The translations under genes and the position numbers were made by a program. Under the pieces are notes generated by a model that was given only the letters and a program-made list of their open reading frames with translations, ran no database searches and was not told the DNA's origin. From Thermosphaera aggregans (GTDB taxonomy: Archaea; Thermoproteota; Thermoprotei_A; Sulfolobales; Desulfurococcaceae), in assembly GCF_014962245.1 (NCBI RefSeq), contig NZ_CP063144.1, forward strand, positions 486,582 to 550,581: a DNA stretch of 64,000 bases, read 5' to 3'. Shown here piece by piece: positions 34,573 through 43,190 of the stretch (positions are counted from its first letter, which is position 1; each line of letters begins with the position of its first letter).

Positions 34573-35554
34573 GCTAGATTGGATGACAATGTCCCAGCTT
34601 CTTGGAAAACTACCTGTTAAAGATCCGGACGTGGTTCTAGGCCCGTCTCAAGGAGAAGATGCCGGGGTTGTAAGGCTTGGAGACGGGTTCATGGTGACTC
34701 ACTCAGACCCGATTACAACCGGTGTGGAGCACGCCGGGTACTTAGCTGTTCACGTCGCGGCTAACGACCTAGCTGTGAGAGGTGTTCACCCCAGGTGGTT
34801 CCTGCCCACAATACTCGTATCGCCCGAGTTAAACATGGAGGAGCTTGAGAAGATCTTCACGGATATAGGGAGGGCTCTAGGGGAGATTAATGGTGTGGTT
34901 GTAGGCGGGCACACAGAGGTTACTCCCGGCCTCCAGCGGACCATAATAGTGATGACGGCTATCGGGTACACCAATGGTAGGGTCGTATTGACGAGGGATG
35001 CCCGGCCCGGCGATGTAGTAGTCGTGGTTGGGAAGATAGGTGGAGAGGGCGCGGGGGTTCTAGCATGGGATTGGGAGGAGAAGTTGCTGGAGAAGAATGT
35101 CCCGGTTGAATTCATCGAGATCGCTAAGAGCTACATGTACAATATCAGCGTCGTGAAAGTAGCCCTCGGGCTTAGAAACATCGTTAACGCCATGCACGAT
35201 GTCACGGAGGGCGGGTTGATCCAGGCTCTGAGAGAGCTAGCGGTGGCAAGCCGTAAAAAAGTCGTCGTAGACGCCTCCCGTATAAGGTTGGACCCGGTGG
35301 TGGATAGGATAGTCTCCTCATTGGGTCTCGACCCGTTGAGAATATTGAGCAGTGGGTGCATCATTGCAACCCTGCCGGAGTCCAGGTTGAAAACAGCGGA
35401 AAAAGTAGCAGCGGAGAGCGGCAAGGAGTTTAACATTATAGGCTGGGTTGAAGACTCGGAGAAGCCCGAGGTGTTGCTGAGGAAGGGAAGCGAGACCGTT
35501 TCAATAGACTCTGATATTGTTGATGAGATTTATAAGGTGTGGGAGTTATTTTAA
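34553..35554 (+). CDS. AIR synthase-related protein (HypE/PurM superfamily)
   Basis: About 333 residues with the PurM-like fold: GPSQGEDAGVVRLGDG at the N-terminus, ANDLAVRGVHPRWFL (the ATP/metal region), GGHTEVTPG, and MHDVTEGGLIQALRELA. It resembles HypE, but lacks the C-terminal Cys that HypE uses to carry the cyanide ligand; it ends in YKVWELF. It is therefore more likely an AIR-synthase-like ATPase of unknown substrate. The ATG at 34553 was chosen because conserved sequence starts shortly after. Confidence 0.75.
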   Translation: MVLKTGKLDWMTMSQLLGKLPVKDPDVVLGPSQGEDAGVVRLGDGFMVTHSDPITTGVEHAGYLAVHVAANDLAVRGVHPRWFLPTILVSPELNMEELEKIFTDIGRALGEINGVVVGGHTEVTPGLQRTIIVMTAIGYTNGRVVLTRDARPGDVVVVVGKIGGEGAGVLAWDWEEKLLEKNVPVEFIEIAKSYMYNISVVKVALGLRNIVNAMHDVTEGGLIQALRELAVASRKKVVVDASRIRLDPVVDRIVSSLGLDPLRILSSGCIIATLPESRLKTAEKVAAESGKEFNIIGWVEDSEKPEVLLRKGSETVSIDSDIVDEIYKVWELF

Positions 35555-35571
35555 AACCATTGGTGTTTACT

Positions 35572-36108
35572 ATGACGAGTGTTTCAAGCGGACTCTTGAT
35601 CGCTTCAGAGACCCTGTTAAGCATTGCCGAGAAGATAACGAGTAATGTGCTAAAGGAGTCTGGCAAGATGAACCGTAAGGTTGTGAGCCTTGTTTCAAGA
35701 GTTAGGGAGGATGTTGAGATGCTTGGAAAACTTGTTAAAGCATTAGGCGAGAAAGCACAGTTGCTACAGGGGGGCGGGGAAGGCATTAAACTAGCTCCTT
35801 ATCTCTATGCTTATGCTTTAAAGAATCAGGTAGTGTTCGCTAAGGCAAGCCCTAGGAGGTTCATGGTTTCCTTCAGCCCCGAAAACCGCGAGGTCTGGGT
35901 TTCAGCCGGCAGGTTTAAAGCATTGTTCTCGCCTGGAAGGATTAAAGTAATTTCTAAAGGATTCTCAGTGGAATTCGACCCTTACAATAGGGGAGACTAT
36001 GTTGAAAAATACAATGACATAAAATTCCTGGTCGATGAGTTAGAAACCGTGGTTAATAAAAAACTAATCCAGAGTTTAAATGTTAAGCTTGGAAAAATCA
36101 GTGTTTAA
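35572..36108 (+). CDS. Hypothetical cytoplasmic protein
   Basis: About 178 residues: helical N-terminal half (residues 1-65) with coiled-coil character, then a beta-rich half with MVSFSPENREVWVSAGRF. No family recognised. The ATG at 35572 with GGTG ten bases upstream was preferred to the GTG at 35539, which lies inside the previous gene. Convergent with the ESCRT-III gene, five bases apart. Confidence 0.55.
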   Translation: MTSVSSGLLIASETLLSIAEKITSNVLKESGKMNRKVVSLVSRVREDVEMLGKLVKALGEKAQLLQGGGEGIKLAPYLYAYALKNQVVFAKASPRRFMVSFSPENREVWVSAGRFKALFSPGRIKVISKGFSVEFDPYNRGDYVEKYNDIKFLVDELETVVNKKLIQSLNVKLGKISV

Positions 36109-36113
36109 GGATT

Positions 36114-36758
36114 TTAAGGAGTAGCAGTTGTTTTCGAGGCTTCTCCTTCCCCAACACCGATAGTTCTTGGAAGCTCCGCGAACCTCTCCTTAATCTTCTG
36201 CTCAGCCACAACCTTGGCCTCCTCTAACACCTTCTTAGCCTCGCCATCCAATCCAGTGCCAACCTCTATCGACAGGTCGACCATCCCTGCACCCATCGCG
36301 GTCTCAAGCTCTCTCACAGCGTATTGGAGGTCGATCCAAATGTCCGGTGCAACACCCTTCAGTATTCCAAGCGCCTCCTTCATAACACCCAGTACTGGCG
36401 CAACCTCGTTGACAGCTCCACCATATATCACGAAGGTCTCAAGCTTCAACGCAGCGTGCTCCAAGGCGTATTGAACGGTTAACAGCTGCTTGGTAATCTT
36501 CCTTATCTCGGCTACTTCGCGAGCATACATTCTAGCCCTTACTTCATCCCTTCTTGACAAAGCGTCCACGATGATTTCAAATAACTCACGGTCCCTTTCT
36601 GAGAGCTTCTCGATGTAACCATTTATCCTGCCAATAGCTGTTTTAACCCTGTATTGAGCAACAATCGCTTTCTTCTCAATCGGCTCCTTGTCATTGGTGA
36701 AGAGTCTCCTCAACTTGTCGCCAATGGTTTCCTCACGTCTGATTCCTGCCCAACTCAT
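36114..36758 (-). CDS. ESCRT-III/Snf7-family protein (CdvB-like)
   Basis: About 214 residues. The core has the crenarchaeal CdvB-paralogue pattern: VAQYRVKTAIGRINGYIEKL, RDRELFEIIVDALSRRDEVR, REVAEIRKITKQLLTVQYALE and FVIYGGAVNEVAPVLGVMKEAL. These proteins polymerise at membranes and drive cell division and vesicle release. No winged-helix or MIM2-type CdvA/CdvC binding end is obvious, so it looks like a CdvB1-3 type paralogue. The ATG at 36758 with GGTGG upstream was preferred to the longer frame from 36830. No CdvA or Vps4 gene is adjacent. Confidence 0.87.
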   Translation of the reverse strand: MSWAGIRREETIGDKLRRLFTNDKEPIEKKAIVAQYRVKTAIGRINGYIEKLSERDRELFEIIVDALSRRDEVRARMYAREVAEIRKITKQLLTVQYALEHAALKLETFVIYGGAVNEVAPVLGVMKEALGILKGVAPDIWIDLQYAVRELETAMGAGMVDLSIEVGTGLDGEAKKVLEEAKVVAEQKIKERFAELPRTIGVGEGEASKTTATP

Positions 36759-36923
36759 ATTTTCCACCAGTTTAAGGCTCACTCTTCTTATCGAAGTTGA
36801 AATGTTTTTAAAGAATAGGACTCTAGACAACTGTTCAGGGTATCTGGATAACTTGTGGCACTGGGAATATTAATAATATTTTACGTAGATAACTCTAATA
36901 CAAGCAGAGGGGTCGAAGCCTGC

Positions 36924-37235
36924 ATGGAGTCTTCAAGTCAGTTTGACATTTACATTACGTGTGAGAAAGACTGTCCACTTCGATATGTTGAGGCCTTGGC
37001 AATGATTGGCTTGCTGGAAAAGGCTGAGGTTGTGGAGTGTGGAGAGGAGAGATTCAGGAAGATAAGAGGGGTGGTTGTCACCGGCAGGGTTGTTGAAACC
37101 AGGTGTTTTCTGGATGAGGAGGTTAATCAATCACTTAGAATAATCAACATCTACCTGGGCTTCGCCAGGTCAAACAAGGCCAGGGAGAAGCTAACGGTTG
37201 TCGAGCCTGGGGCCAGCGGGAGCGAAGCATTATAA
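36924..37235 (+). CDS. Hypothetical protein, divergent from the ESCRT-III gene
   Basis: About 103 residues, with an N-terminal part containing three Cys (YITCEKDCPLRYVEALAM, VECGEERFRK) and a helical C-terminal half. No family recognised. The ATG at 36924 has GAGGGG about ten bases upstream; a longer frame from 36855 would cover the promoter. Function unknown. Confidence 0.5.
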   Translation: MESSSQFDIYITCEKDCPLRYVEALAMIGLLEKAEVVECGEERFRKIRGVVVTGRVVETRCFLDEEVNQSLRIINIYLGFARSNKAREKLTVVEPGASGSEAL

Positions 37236-37344
37236 CCGGGGAATACTGAAAGTATAGTGAGTGATGAATGGTATTACCGGGGAGCGGTAGCGATGAACGG
37301 GCCCCAGATCTGACATCATAATCTGCTCAGGATGGAGGGTGCTG

Positions 37345-37668
37345 GTGTTGGAGGGTGGCTGGGTGGTTGTCCTAATAACAGCAAGCACGCGTGAAGAGGC
37401 TTTGAAAATAGGCAGAATGCTTGTCGAGGCTAAGTTAGCGGCATGCGTTAACATTGTAAGAGATGTTACAAGCATATACTGGTGGGAGGGCAAGGTTGAG
37501 GAGGGTGGAGAGCTCCTCTTAATTGTTAAGACTACTTTTGAAAAACTAGAATCCCTTATCAAGGAGGTTAGGAAAATCCACTCTTATAGTGTCCCCGAAA
37601 TCATAGCAATACCGGTTGTTGCGGGCAACCCGGACTACCTGAGATGGGTGCGTGAATCAACGAGTTGA
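37345..37668 (+). CDS. cutA: CutA1-like divalent cation tolerance protein
   Basis: About 107 residues of the CutA1 family, small trimeric proteins found in all domains. Typical blocks: VVLITASTREEALKIGRMLVE, AACVNIVRDVTSIYWWEGKVEE and HSYSVPEIIAIPV (each a piece of the fold). Its exact role is unsettled; heavy-metal tolerance is only established in bacteria. GGAGG six bases upstream supports the GTG at 37345; the GTG at 37339 touches the GGAGG. Confidence 0.9.
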   Translation: MLEGGWVVVLITASTREEALKIGRMLVEAKLAACVNIVRDVTSIYWWEGKVEEGGELLLIVKTTFEKLESLIKEVRKIHSYSVPEIIAIPVVAGNPDYLRWVRESTS

Positions 37669-37673
37669 GTTCA

Positions 37674-37871
37674 ATGGAGGAAACCCTGACAAGGATAACT
37701 CAGCCGATAAACAACACTCGTCTTCAGGACTGGGTTGAAGGCCTTGACCCGTTCTCCTACATTGCTTTGCTCATTGTTTTCACGGTTTTCATCACTTTAA
37801 CCATTCTCGAGTTCAAACAGGAAGGGATTAGAAGTGCATTACTCGACCAACGGGATTCCCCGGTCAAGTGA
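37674..37871 (+). CDS. Small single-helix membrane protein
   Basis: About 65 residues: a polar N-terminus, one membrane helix (about residues 28-46, YIALLIVFTVFITLTILEF) and a charged tail. It starts six bases after the cutA stop and overlaps the convergent gene by 33 bases. No family recognised. Confidence 0.45.
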   Translation: MEETLTRITQPINNTRLQDWVEGLDPFSYIALLIVFTVFITLTILEFKQEGIRSALLDQRDSPVK

Positions 37872-38495
37872 TCTTTGAGCTTTCACATAAGCCTGGAGGG
37901 GTGTCACCGCTTTACCTATACCCACCTTGAAGTCAAGCCCAAGGCTTAAAAACTCGCTAATGCTTGAAGGATCTAGCAGACCCACCGACCTTGCATCCCT
38001 GCACTCTAGCAGCAACCCTCCGTTTCTAAACATTAGCTTAGAGATTTCAGCACAATAGTACTTACTAACGTAAACGCTGAGGGCTAGGTCATTGGGAGGT
38101 AGCTCACTACTGTAATCGAAGAGCGCGATCACCACTTCACCTGTCTCTCCCGCTAAAAAGGTGAATCCAGGCTTATCGAACAAGTATTTCGAAGCAAGTA
38201 GCAGTGTAGTGTATGGTTTACTATGGCTAACAGATACGAATGAAACCCCGTGTTCAACCATCTGGTTCAACTGCTGGTAAACCATTTTCTCATCCAGCTC
38301 GCTAGCATTTCCTGGCAGAACCGTGAAGAATCCGCTCATTGTGTGAAATACGAGCCCCTCATGCTTCAGATAGTATTGAAACAGGGTTTCGCGAACCCTC
38401 ATTGTCAAACCTTCAAACTCGTCATAGCCGAGATATCCCTTGGAGAGACGGATTCTATCCTCCCCTAGTATTCTCACATAAGTTACACGGGGCAA
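37839..38495 (-). CDS. Hypothetical protein with a possible ferredoxin-like/GGDEF-type fold
   Basis: A 218-residue soluble protein. It begins MPRVTYVRILGEDRIRLSKG and has alternating strands and helices, which loosely recall archaeal GTP cyclohydrolase III, a GGDEF-like fold; but the catalytic signature is not seen. I therefore leave it unassigned. No neighbours in the same direction. The frame overlaps the small membrane protein gene at its 3' end. Confidence 0.5.
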   Translation of the reverse strand: MPRVTYVRILGEDRIRLSKGYLGYDEFEGLTMRVRETLFQYYLKHEGLVFHTMSGFFTVLPGNASELDEKMVYQQLNQMVEHGVSFVSVSHSKPYTTLLLASKYLFDKPGFTFLAGETGEVVIALFDYSSELPPNDLALSVYVSKYYCAEISKLMFRNGGLLLECRDARSVGLLDPSSISEFLSLGLDFKVGIGKAVTPLQAYVKAQRSLDRGIPLVE

Positions 38496-38539
38496 CCCGC
38501 ATCTTACTCCATGACGCGCTTATTGGAGACACATTGTTT

Positions 38540-38549
38540 CACTATAAAT
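38540..38549 (+). promoter_or_regulatory. TATA-like element before the GlmS-like gene
   Basis: ACTATAAATATG lies about 40 bases before the ATG at 38585 and fits an archaeal TATA box; a second AT-rich block (CATATATATC) lies closer to the start codon. Confidence 0.4.
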
Positions 38550-38584
38550 ATGGTTATTCCTCATATATATCTTGAGGGCTGGGC

Positions 38585-40399
38585 ATGGGCGGTATATTTG
38601 CCGCGGTTTGTAAGGAGAGAATACCTGAAGGCGTCTTGTACAATGGCTTGAGGAGGCTTGTCTACAGGGGTTATGACGGAGCTGGTGTTGCTTTTCTACG
38701 AGGGGATAAAATCGTTGTATTGAAATCACCCGGGCATTTAGAGAAGATTGCTCCACAATTAAGCTTTTTAAACGTTGACTCGGACGTCGCGGTTGCACAT
38801 ACAAGATATGCTAGCAGGGGCTGGCCTGTCTTAGAGAATACTCATCCCCTGCTGGATTGCACCGGTAGAATCGCCGTTGTAGGAGACGGCATAATCGAGA
38901 ATTACGAGGAGTTTCGAAGAGTACTCGAGGATAGGGGGCACCAGTTCAAGGGGAGGACGGACACGGAGGTAGGGGCCCACCTGCTTGAAGAAGAGTTGAA
39001 CCAGCGGGTCAACGTGTTAGAAGCGCTTCAAAACCTGAGTAGACAGTTGAAAGGGTTGTACGCTCTGGCATTTCTTGTCGAGCCGTATAGGAAGATATTC
39101 TTTATCGCGAATGGTCAGCCATTGGTCATCGGTGCAGGGGGGAATTGCTACTTCCTTTCAAGCGACATCCCCTCTTTATACGGCTTCGCTGAAACCGCGT
39201 ACGTGGTTGAGGATGGAACAGTGGGCTGGGTGGATGCTGAAGGCTTCTCAGGAGTAAGGATCGCTGACGGAAGCATTATCACCCCTTCAGGGCTTCAGGG
39301 TAAAAGGGTAAAGCACTTTGCCGAGGCTGGGGAGAAAGGCGGCTTCCCCCACTTCATGCTTAAGGAGATATATGAAACGCCCGAGGCTTTAAACAGGGTT
39401 TTGCTCGCGGTAATGGAGAAGTATCTCCGCTTAGCATCAATGATCGTGTACGGTGCGAAGAATGCTTTCATACTTGCCAATGGGACGAGCCTTCACGCCG
39501 GAATGATAGGTTCTTACTACTTTAACGACTTAGCGGGTGTGAGTGTTGACCCGGTTTCAGCAGCAGAGTTTCCCTACTATGCTTTGGAAACTGTTGAGAC
39601 CGGCACTGTGGTTATTGCGATAAGCCAGAGCGGTGAAACCTCCGATGTGATATCGAGCATTAAGCTTGCTAAGCAGAGAGGGGCTGTGGTTATAGGGATT
39701 ACCAACAACGTCGGGTCAAGGCTTGCCTTGGAGTCTAACGTTTACCTTCCGATAGGTGCTGGGCCGGAGATAGCGGTGCCGGCGACGAAGTCGTTTACTG
39801 CGACGCTTGCGACACTGCTTCTCTTCGCATCCTACACGGGGATGTTCACAGGTAAAACCACTCGGGATGATTACCGGAGAATAGTTGACGAGGTTAGGAA
39901 TGCTTCCGCATTGTTGAAGGAGAAGATATCGGAGTTTGACAAGAGTGTGACCAGTATTGTTCAGCTGGACTATGACTGGAAGAGCGCTTACGTTGCGAGC
40001 AGCGGGATAAACTACCCCCTTGCTCTCGAGGGCGCATTGAAGCTTAAGGAGGCAGCGATAATTCACGCTGAAGGATTCCAGCTTGGCGAGATGAGGCATG
40101 GACCCATGGTGTTGATCTCCAATGATTTCCCAATGATACTGATAGAGCCCGCGGAGGATCAGGCTAAACCACTGTACGTTAAGGTTTTGGAGGAAGCCCG
40201 CAATAAGGGTGCTAAACCCATCGTGATCGGTCCTGGCAGGTTTGGCGACAGCGTCACTATTCAAACACCCAGCGTTCCAAGGTATCTCTCCCCGATCATA
40301 TCCAGCATTCCAATCCAATTGCTCGCATACAGGCTTGGGGTAGGGTTTAATAGACCTATCGACACTCCTCCTGGCCTCGCGAAAGCTATAACCACCTAG
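38585..40399 (+). CDS. GlmS-like protein without glutaminase nucleophile
   Basis: A 604-residue homologue of glucosamine-6-phosphate synthase, with an N-terminal glutaminase-like domain and two SIS sugar-isomerase domains. The isomerase part is intact: NGTSLHAG, SQSGETSDV, AGPEIAVPATKSFTATL, HAEGFQLGEMRHGPM and the final GLAKAITT with the Schiff-base Lys. The glutaminase part is not: active enzymes begin MCGI and use Cys at position 2 (mature 1), but here it is MGGI; the oxyanion Asn in the VHNG motif is Asp (VVGDGIIENY). A stop codon lies just upstream in frame, so no other start restores the Cys. It may use free ammonia, or work as a deaminase/isomerase. Amino-sugar synthesis is the likely pathway. 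Confidence 0.88.
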   Translation: MGGIFAAVCKERIPEGVLYNGLRRLVYRGYDGAGVAFLRGDKIVVLKSPGHLEKIAPQLSFLNVDSDVAVAHTRYASRGWPVLENTHPLLDCTGRIAVVGDGIIENYEEFRRVLEDRGHQFKGRTDTEVGAHLLEEELNQRVNVLEALQNLSRQLKGLYALAFLVEPYRKIFFIANGQPLVIGAGGNCYFLSSDIPSLYGFAETAYVVEDGTVGWVDAEGFSGVRIADGSIITPSGLQGKRVKHFAEAGEKGGFPHFMLKEIYETPEALNRVLLAVMEKYLRLASMIVYGAKNAFILANGTSLHAGMIGSYYFNDLAGVSVDPVSAAEFPYYALETVETGTVVIAISQSGETSDVISSIKLAKQRGAVVIGITNNVGSRLALESNVYLPIGAGPEIAVPATKSFTATLATLLLFASYTGMFTGKTTRDDYRRIVDEVRNASALLKEKISEFDKSVTSIVQLDYDWKSAYVASSGINYPLALEGALKLKEAAIIHAEGFQLGEMRHGPMVLISNDFPMILIEPAEDQAKPLYVKVLEEARNKGAKPIVIGPGRFGDSVTIQTPSVPRYLSPIISSIPIQLLAYRLGVGFNRPIDTPPGLAKAITT

Positions 40400-40436
40400 T
40401 ATTTAAGTCTACAAAGACTTTTCTTGATCGATGAAG

Positions 40437-40492
40437 GCGATGAAGGATCCTAGTCCAGGATGATGTGTGATGAGGAATCTCCGGGACTGAGC
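40437..40492 (+). ncRNA. Candidate C/D-box sRNA between glmS-like and trpS genes
   Basis: GCGATGA (40437-40443, C-like), an inner GTGATGA (40467-40473, C') and CTGA (40487-40490, D), with a 13-base spacer between C' and D. Short flanking complementarity (GGC/GCC) could close a terminal stem. A canonical D' box is not obvious, so this is tentative. Confidence 0.3.
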
Positions 40493-40597
40493 CGGATCAT
40501 TCATCTCTGCGGGTTTCCCCGTTTCCACGGGTTGCTGGCTTCCTGTTAAGGTTATAATGGCTTGTTAAGGATTGAAATATGCTAAGGAGGATTGTGG

Positions 40598-41704
40598 ATG
40601 AGCGCTAGGCTAGACCCCTGGGGGCATTTCGCAATAGAGGATTATGAGAAATTGCTGGAAGAGTTCGGGATACGGCCTATTAACGAGGTTTACGGGTTGA
40701 TGAGCAGGCTACACCCGTATTTCACCCGTAGAGTGGTTTTCGGGCACAGGGATTTTGACAAGTGGCTGGAGGATCTTAGGGCTGGCCGCAGGGTAGCGGC
40801 TCTCACAGGATTCATGCCGAGCGGTAGGCCTCACTTAGGCACTGCTATGGTTTACGAGGAGTTAAGGTTCTTCCAGGAGCTAGGGGCTCACGTTAAAATC
40901 GCGATCGCTGATGCGGAGGCATATGTGGTGAGGAGGGAGGATAGGAGATCAACTATTTTAAACGGTGTGGACTTCATAGCCCACGCTATCGCATGGGGTT
41001 TAGATCCGGAGAGAACAGAGTTCTACTTCCAAACCTCTATGAAGGAGGAATACTATCGTCTGATACAGATGTTTTCCAGGAAAATAACTATGGCGGAAAT
41101 GGAGGCGATATATGGGGAGCTGTCCCCGGGTAAAATCATTGCTTCTCTAACGCAGGCAGCGGATATCCTGCACTTGCAGCTAGACTCCTACGGGGGGTTT
41201 AAGAACGTTCTCGTCCCTGTGGGTGCTGATCAAGACCCCCACCTTCGGTTGACGAGGGACATAGCCGACAGGTTTGAAGGAGAGCTAGGCTTGAAGCGCC
41301 CGGGATCTATATACCATAAGCTTATCCGAGGGCTGGACGGCAATAAGATGAGTAAGAGCAGGCCGGAGTTCGCTATCCATTTAGACGATGATGAAGAAGT
41401 GGTTAGGAAGAAGTTCGTAAGCGCTTTAACAGGGGGGCGGGCGACGGCTGAGGAGCAGAGGAGGCTGGGGGGTGAGCCGTGGAAGTGCACGGTTTATGAG
41501 ATGTATCTCTACCACCTGCTGTATGATGATGAGAAGCTTAAGGAAGTATACGATGATTGCGTTAGCGGCAGGATTCTATGCGGGCAGTGCAAGAGGAAGG
41601 CCTTGGACCTCCTTCTCGAAAGAATAAGAGAGCACCGTAGAAGGTATCAGGAAGTAAAGGAGAGTAATATTGTTGGAAAAATAGTTAACATACCGTCCTT
41701 CTAA
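40598..41704 (+). CDS. trpS: Tryptophanyl-tRNA synthetase, archaeal type
   Basis: About 368 residues. Class I motifs: PSGRPHLGT (HIGH-type, about residues 75-83) and NKMSKSRP (KMSKS). The archaeal/eukaryotic TrpRS blocks ADAEAYVVRRE, PVGADQDPHLRLTRDIA and GRATAEEQRRLGGEPWKCTVY are present. It charges tRNA-Trp. GGAGG about nine bases upstream supports the ATG at 40598; the TTG at 40592 is an alternative. Convergent with the hexulose-phosphate synthase gene and overlapping it by four bases. Confidence 0.95.
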   Translation: MSARLDPWGHFAIEDYEKLLEEFGIRPINEVYGLMSRLHPYFTRRVVFGHRDFDKWLEDLRAGRRVAALTGFMPSGRPHLGTAMVYEELRFFQELGAHVKIAIADAEAYVVRREDRRSTILNGVDFIAHAIAWGLDPERTEFYFQTSMKEEYYRLIQMFSRKITMAEMEAIYGELSPGKIIASLTQAADILHLQLDSYGGFKNVLVPVGADQDPHLRLTRDIADRFEGELGLKRPGSIYHKLIRGLDGNKMSKSRPEFAIHLDDDEEVVRKKFVSALTGGRATAEEQRRLGGEPWKCTVYEMYLYHLLYDDEKLKEVYDDCVSGRILCGQCKRKALDLLLERIREHRRRYQEVKESNIVGKIVNIPSF

Positions 41705-42357
41705 TCATAGCCCATTTCTCTAAGTATCTGCTTAACAACGTTCTCCGGCTCAGGATTCTTAGTTATCGCGCCGCCTACCACGACGATGTCAACACCTGAG
41801 TCGATCAACGGCTTTATGTCGCCTGGCTTCAGCCCTCCAGCCACTGCTATCCTGGATGAAACAAGTCTTCTCAGCTCCCTCACCTCGTTGATCAAGTCTT
41901 TCGCAGAAACCCCGCGGGCTTTCTGAACGCTGATACCGATGTGGAACAGTAGCACGTCGACGCCGTAGTTAGCTAGCTCAATGCCTCTTTTCAACGGTTC
42001 AGGATGGTTTATCAAGTCCGCTATCACGGTCTTACCGCTCTCGTGTGCAAACCTGACCCCTTCCTTCACGACTTCGTCGTCAGCAACCGCGAGTATAGTG
42101 TAAGCATCTGCTCCAGCGCTGAAGACGGTCGCGCCTTCGACCTCGGGAACATCCATGGTTTTCGTGTCAGCCACTATGAAGCAGTCTGTTATGTTTTTCA
42201 AGGCTTTCACAGCTATCTTGCCCCAGGATTTCAGAAGAGGCGTGCCCACCTCGATCCAGATGTTCTCGCAGGTGACTGCGGAAACTATCCTAGTAGATAT
42301 TTCAACAGCTTTCGTAAGCTCCAGGAGATCTAGGGCAATCTGTAGCTTTCCCGGCAT
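41701..42357 (-). CDS. 3-hexulose-6-phosphate synthase
   Basis: A 218-residue TIM-barrel protein of the OMP decarboxylase superfamily. Motifs LQIALDLLEL, ADTKTMDV (the DxKxxD metal/phosphate site), VIADLINH and LLFHIGISVQK mark the HPS type. In many archaea HPS works in reverse with phospho-hexuloisomerase to make ribulose 5-phosphate, since the oxidative pentose pathway is absent. No isomerase partner is adjacent. Divergent from the MTHFS-like gene. Confidence 0.88.
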   Translation of the reverse strand: MPGKLQIALDLLELTKAVEISTRIVSAVTCENIWIEVGTPLLKSWGKIAVKALKNITDCFIVADTKTMDVPEVEGATVFSAGADAYTILAVADDEVVKEGVRFAHESGKTVIADLINHPEPLKRGIELANYGVDVLLFHIGISVQKARGVSAKDLINEVRELRRLVSSRIAVAGGLKPGDIKPLIDSGVDIVVVGGAITKNPEPENVVKQILREMGYD

Positions 42358-42420
42358 CTAGACCACAACAACCTATAATTCCCACACATAATTAAATATG
42401 TGAGAGCCTGGTAGGTAGAG

Positions 42421-43146
42421 ATGACTTTAAACATTAAGGCGCAGAAGCAGCTTATTCGGGAGAGAATCTGGAGGTTGCTAGAGGAGAAGAATGTAGCGTT
42501 GTTTCCGAGACCTGTTTACGGTAGAATACCTAACTTTGCAGGGGCTGAAAGGGCTGCTCAGCGCTTATTGAGTTTGAAAGTGTGGGAGAATGCTGAAGTC
42601 GTGAAGTCCAACCCGGACTCGCCCCAGGCCCATTTAAGAGAGCACGCGTTGAGGCAGGGGAAGACTCTTGTAATGGCGACTCCTAGACTGTTGAACGGCT
42701 TCCTAGTGCTGAAGCCTAGCTCAATAGAGCCTTCACGTATACGGCAGGCTACAACTATTAAGGGAGCTTTCAAGCATGGTAGGAGGGTCTCGCTGAGAGA
42801 AATTCCCCCAGTAGATCTTGTTGTTACTGGATGCGTCGCAGTCGACTTAAAGGGTAGAAGGCTTGGGAAGGGAGGCGGCTACTCAGAGCTCGAGTACGCT
42901 ATTCTAAGAGAACTGCATCTTCTCGACGAGAAAACCCCTATTTTAACAACCATTCACGACCTCCAAATCGTTGACGAGGTTCCACTGGAGCCTCATGACT
43001 ACACGGTAGACTATGTTGCGACACCGGCTAAGCTGATAAGGATTGATGGAGAGATGGTTAGACCCAAGGGGATTTTCTGGGAGTTGCTAGGCGATAAGGA
43101 GAACCTTGAAGTGGTAAGGGAGCTTAAATCAATACTGAGCAAGTAG
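42421..43146 (+). CDS. 5-formyltetrahydrofolate cyclo-ligase-like (MTHFS) protein
   Basis: A 241-residue protein of the MTHFS/NagB-like fold. The family pattern KGRRLGKGGGYSELEYAIL (nucleotide loop, about residues 150-170) and the N-terminal IRERIWRLLEEKNVALFPRP fit. Archaeal homologues are often annotated as 5-FTHF cyclo-ligases though the substrate is not always shown. It is followed 40 bases later by the GGPP synthase gene and may share its promoter. Confidence 0.78.
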   Translation: MTLNIKAQKQLIRERIWRLLEEKNVALFPRPVYGRIPNFAGAERAAQRLLSLKVWENAEVVKSNPDSPQAHLREHALRQGKTLVMATPRLLNGFLVLKPSSIEPSRIRQATTIKGAFKHGRRVSLREIPPVDLVVTGCVAVDLKGRRLGKGGGYSELEYAILRELHLLDEKTPILTTIHDLQIVDEVPLEPHDYTVDYVATPAKLIRIDGEMVRPKGIFWELLGDKENLEVVRELKSILSK

Positions 43147-43190
43147 CTTAATAACTCACCATAGTAATCAATACTTAACGGGATGATTTG

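Noticed and set aside
34553-35554. HypE maturase assignment
   Set aside because: The C-terminal Cys needed for HypE chemistry is missing.
37839-38495. GTP cyclohydrolase III
   Set aside because: Only the first strand and general fold pattern look similar; catalytic motifs are not seen.
39716-40318. 200-codon frame antisense to the GlmS-like gene
   Set aside because: It lies fully inside a strongly conserved gene and its translation has no domain-like pattern.
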